From an uncultured Alphaproteobacteria bacterium (GTDB lineage Bacteria; Pseudomonadota; Alphaproteobacteria; RF32; CAG-239), in NCBI GenBank assembly GCA_934229625.1, contig CAKQDU010000022.1, positions 1 through 7,744 of the forward strand: 7,744 nucleotides of DNA, written 5' to 3'. Shown in pieces: positions 5,906 to 7,744 of this stretch. Both the position numbers and the translations under genes were made by a program. The first letter of the stretch is position 1, and every line of letters starts with the position of its first letter. Below the pieces are notes generated by a model, which had not been told where the DNA came from, did no database searches, and saw only the letters and a list, made by a program, of their open reading frames with translations.

Positions 5906-5933
5906 TTAGACAAAAGACAGACAGGATTTTAAA

Positions 5934-7475
5934 ATGGGACAAAAAGGCAGCAAATACGCAAGAAAACACTTACTGACGCAAACAGAAATGCCTGCACAAA
6001 AATCTGCGCAGCCACATCAAATCCTGAAAGACAAGCTTTCGGACGACAATCGGATAATCTGGGATATTTTGTGCGAACCGAGTAATTTTGAAGAAAGATT
6101 TCTTAGTCTTTCTTATCCGCAGCAAATTTTGATGGTGGTAACACTTCATGATATTGTAAAAAATCAGGAAAGTCATCCGCAGCGCGGCACAGCGGCTAAA
6201 TTTGCAGAAATGGCGGAAGAACATCTGGAGAAAATTCATCTTTTAACCGACTCTCGTATTGATAATGGCGATTTTGAGCCTTTGGCAGATGATGAAAAAC
6301 GTATTATCCGTATGGATTGCTACGGAAAAATCAATAAACGTCCGGAGCATCAGCTTAGTCCCCTGTATAAATATTTTACCGCGCCGAAAAATGCCGTGGC
6401 GGTCAAGTTTTCTGACTATGACATGAAAAATTCTCCAAGTTGGCGCGTCTTCAGACAATTTGAAAGTTTTCGCTCTATTGAAAATAAAATAAAAGGGTAT
6501 TTATATAAAAAACAAATAAATCCGGATGCCTTAAAAGTCATGACCGTCAATGATTATTGCGATGTTATATACAACTCATTCAAACCTGACAGCGAAAATA
6601 AAGCCGCTAATTTTATTGACCCTCAAAAAAATCTCAGAGTTCGTTTGGTTAAAGACTTTATGCGTCATTGCGGCAAACAATTTGAACAGCAGCTGATAAA
6701 AAAAGGAAATGACCCTCGCTGCGCTATTTCTCTTTGTAATGCAATGAGACGTTTCGGCTACACAGACATCAACACACTTATTGTAACCGAAACAAATTAT
6801 ACCCCACGTGTTTTGACAGATTTGGAACACGCCGGTTATGATATATCTGACATAAATGTCGGCGACACAATTCCCACCGCTTTTACAAACAGACTTATAG
6901 ATGAAAATAAAGGCTTTTTGCTTTTAGCCCGCGATGAAAAAGGCGCGCCTTTGGATAAAAGCTCTTTACCAAAGCTGGAGCTGCACCACAAACACGCCGT
7001 GCAGTTTACAACTTGCAGCGGCTATTTAGCCAGAGCAAACTATCCGCATAATCTTTTGCTGGTAGATGCGCCGATGCACCGCAATTATTATCATTTATTT
7101 GATGCCGTTTACAAGCAAAATCAAATGAACAACTTCTATCAAAGACTAAACGCCAGCAGTCCGTATATGGTGTCTATTTTAGGTTTTAACGAACAAGACA
7201 GCATTTATTATGACTTTGAAAAAACAATATCTTTCAAAAAACGCGAAGCTGAAGATAAAGCCAATGTTGTAAACTATATGCAGGAAATGGAACAGCGAAT
7301 GCAAAATGAAATTAACATTGCCGAAAAATATAATATTCCTTATAATAACACCGCAATTCAGCGCAGCACCGCAGGGTTAAACTTTTTGACCGAAAAAATA
7401 GGGAAAAATTCTGAAAATTTACAAAAATTTTCCAAATGGTTGGCTACTCAGCGCAAAAATAACAGCAGAAGGTAA
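5934..7475 (+). CDS. Putative HNH-type nuclease of an unrecognised family, possible toxin
   Basis: I do not recognise the full-length family (513 residues). A ββα-metal/HNH-like core is visible: LELHHKHAV (348-356), N373 in NYPHNLLLV (369-377), then H382 and H387 in MHRNYYHLFD. This matches the His-His ... Asn-Leu ... His-x4-His layout of HNH endonucleases without zinc cysteine pairs, so DNA or RNA cleavage is inferred. Residues 1-340 look mostly helical with no signal peptide, membrane segment or delivery domain. The N-terminus is basic (GQKGSKYARKH). Residues about 428-467 could form a coiled coil, and the tail (490-513) is basic. The SUKH-like gene 3 nt downstream, translationally coupled by position, supports a toxin-immunity pair. 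Its last 25 codons are exactly duplicated at the window end. Alternatives are a phage- or plasmid-derived HNH protein or a restriction-type effector. Confidence 0.62.
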   Translation: MGQKGSKYARKHLLTQTEMPAQKSAQPHQILKDKLSDDNRIIWDILCEPSNFEERFLSLSYPQQILMVVTLHDIVKNQESHPQRGTAAKFAEMAEEHLEKIHLLTDSRIDNGDFEPLADDEKRIIRMDCYGKINKRPEHQLSPLYKYFTAPKNAVAVKFSDYDMKNSPSWRVFRQFESFRSIENKIKGYLYKKQINPDALKVMTVNDYCDVIYNSFKPDSENKAANFIDPQKNLRVRLVKDFMRHCGKQFEQQLIKKGNDPRCAISLCNAMRRFGYTDINTLIVTETNYTPRVLTDLEHAGYDISDINVGDTIPTAFTNRLIDENKGFLLLARDEKGAPLDKSSLPKLELHHKHAVQFTTCSGYLARANYPHNLLLVDAPMHRNYYHLFDAVYKQNQMNNFYQRLNASSPYMVSILGFNEQDSIYYDFEKTISFKKREAEDKANVVNYMQEMEQRMQNEINIAEKYNIPYNNTAIQRSTAGLNFLTEKIGKNSENLQKFSKWLATQRKNNSRR

Positions 7476-7476
7476 A
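7400..7476 (+). repeat. 77-bp exact direct repeat, copy 1 (nuclease gene end)
   Basis: Identical at all 77 positions to 7668-7744. It covers the last 25 codons and stop of the nuclease gene, including AGAAGG (7467-7472), the ribosome binding site of the SUKH-like gene. It contains a perfect 8-bp AT-rich inverted repeat, GAAAATTT (7413-7420) / AAATTTTC (7425-7432). Identity breaks at 7399 (T) versus 7667 (A). Confidence 0.97.
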
Positions 7477-7478
7477 AC

Positions 7479-7682
7479 ATGAACAATTTTACGGAACAGT
7501 TAAAAAATCAAAACATAGCCTCTGGTGAAAAATTAGAACCAGAAGCTTTGATTGTGGCGCAAAAAGTTTTATTCGGTATGGGACTAGAAGGAATCCCCCA
7601 AAGCTATGCTGATTTTTTGAAACAATACAACGGCGTAAAAGCAAACGGCGCTTATTTATTTGGCGCAAGGGAAAAATTCTGA
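7479..7682 (+). CDS. SUKH (SMI1/KNR4)-like immunity protein, truncated
   Basis: A 67-residue product whose second half, GLEGIPQSYADFLKQYNG (35-52) and GAYLFG (57-62), fits the conserved SUKH pattern of IP-x2-Y-x2-FL-x2-YNG followed by a strand ending in LFG. SUKH proteins are known as immunity partners of nuclease toxins and are usually about 130-160 residues. This one stops at about half, because the second copy of the nuclease tail replaces everything after A63; residues 64-67 (REKF) and the TGA belong to the repeat. The ATG at 7479 has AGAAGG (7467-7472) at 6 nt, inside the nuclease gene end, so translation is probably coupled. As written it lacks the C-terminal half of the fold and is likely non-functional. 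It is either a rearrangement remnant or an assembly artefact. Confidence 0.6.
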   Translation: MNNFTEQLKNQNIASGEKLEPEALIVAQKVLFGMGLEGIPQSYADFLKQYNGVKANGAYLFGAREKF

Positions 7683-7744
7683 AAATTTACAAAAATTTTC
7701 CAAATGGTTGGCTACTCAGCGCAAAAATAACAGCAGAAGGTAAA
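7668..7744 (+). repeat. 77-bp exact direct repeat, copy 2 (nuclease tail, runs to the window edge)
   Basis: A second copy of 7400-7476, offset by 268 bp. It re-creates the nuclease frame GKNSENLQKFSKWLATQRKN...SRR with TAA at 7741-7743, in a frame shifted by one from the SUKH-like gene it interrupts. It ends exactly at the last base of the window and again carries AGAAGG, so another immunity-type start may lie just outside. Confidence 0.95.

Noticed and set aside
1..7744. tRNA, rRNA, CRISPR array, transposase or integrase
   Set aside because: I saw no cloverleaf ending in CCA, no regularly spaced repeats and no recombinase motifs in any frame; the window holds only the repeats listed.

Overview
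The window looks like chromosomal DNA of an AT-leaning (roughly 40% GC by eye) alphaproteobacterium, probably an uncultured host-associated one of the kind seen in gut metagenomes. The phosphoglycerate kinase has alphaproteobacterial-looking motifs (DAFSTAHRAHAS, NGPLGAFE, LEWMEGKELPG). The two pilin-like proteins carry the GRSMIEMLGVLAII N-terminus that I associate with such genomes. Taxonomy is inference. The window is probably a whole metagenomic contig: it starts in a TC microsatellite and ends exactly at the end of a 77-bp repeat copy.

Layout. Bases 1-810: a plus-strand pseudopilin-like gene whose leader is partly encoded by a palindromic repeat. Bases 865-1659: a convergent minus-strand paralogue, with a TAG stop followed by a 32-codon in-frame extension and a terminator. 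Bases 1682-1852: no convincing protein gene, but on the minus strand a promoter-like sequence, a strongly structured RNA and an intrinsic terminator that ends just before the second pilin's ribosome binding site. Bases 1908-5810: three minus-strand housekeeping genes in the order pepA (M17 leucyl aminopeptidase), gap (GAPDH) and pgk. gap and pgk catalyse consecutive glycolytic steps and are separated by a hairpin with a T-tract. Bases 5811-5933: a divergent promoter region. Bases 5934-7744: a 513-residue putative HNH nuclease of no family I recognise, then after 3 nt the first half of a SUKH (SMI1/KNR4)-like immunity gene, then an exact second copy of the last 77 bp of the nuclease end.

The housekeeping part is ordinary. 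The points worth following are: (i) the nuclease/SUKH cassette and its duplicated tail, which suggest a toxin-immunity locus with a tandem duplication and carry an assembly-graph signature; (ii) the structured RNA between pgk and the second pilin, which could be a free small RNA (6S is one candidate) or a leader controlling the pilin by attenuation and ribosome-site masking; (iii) the amber-interrupted pilin; and (iv) two near-identical 35-nt hairpin terminators.
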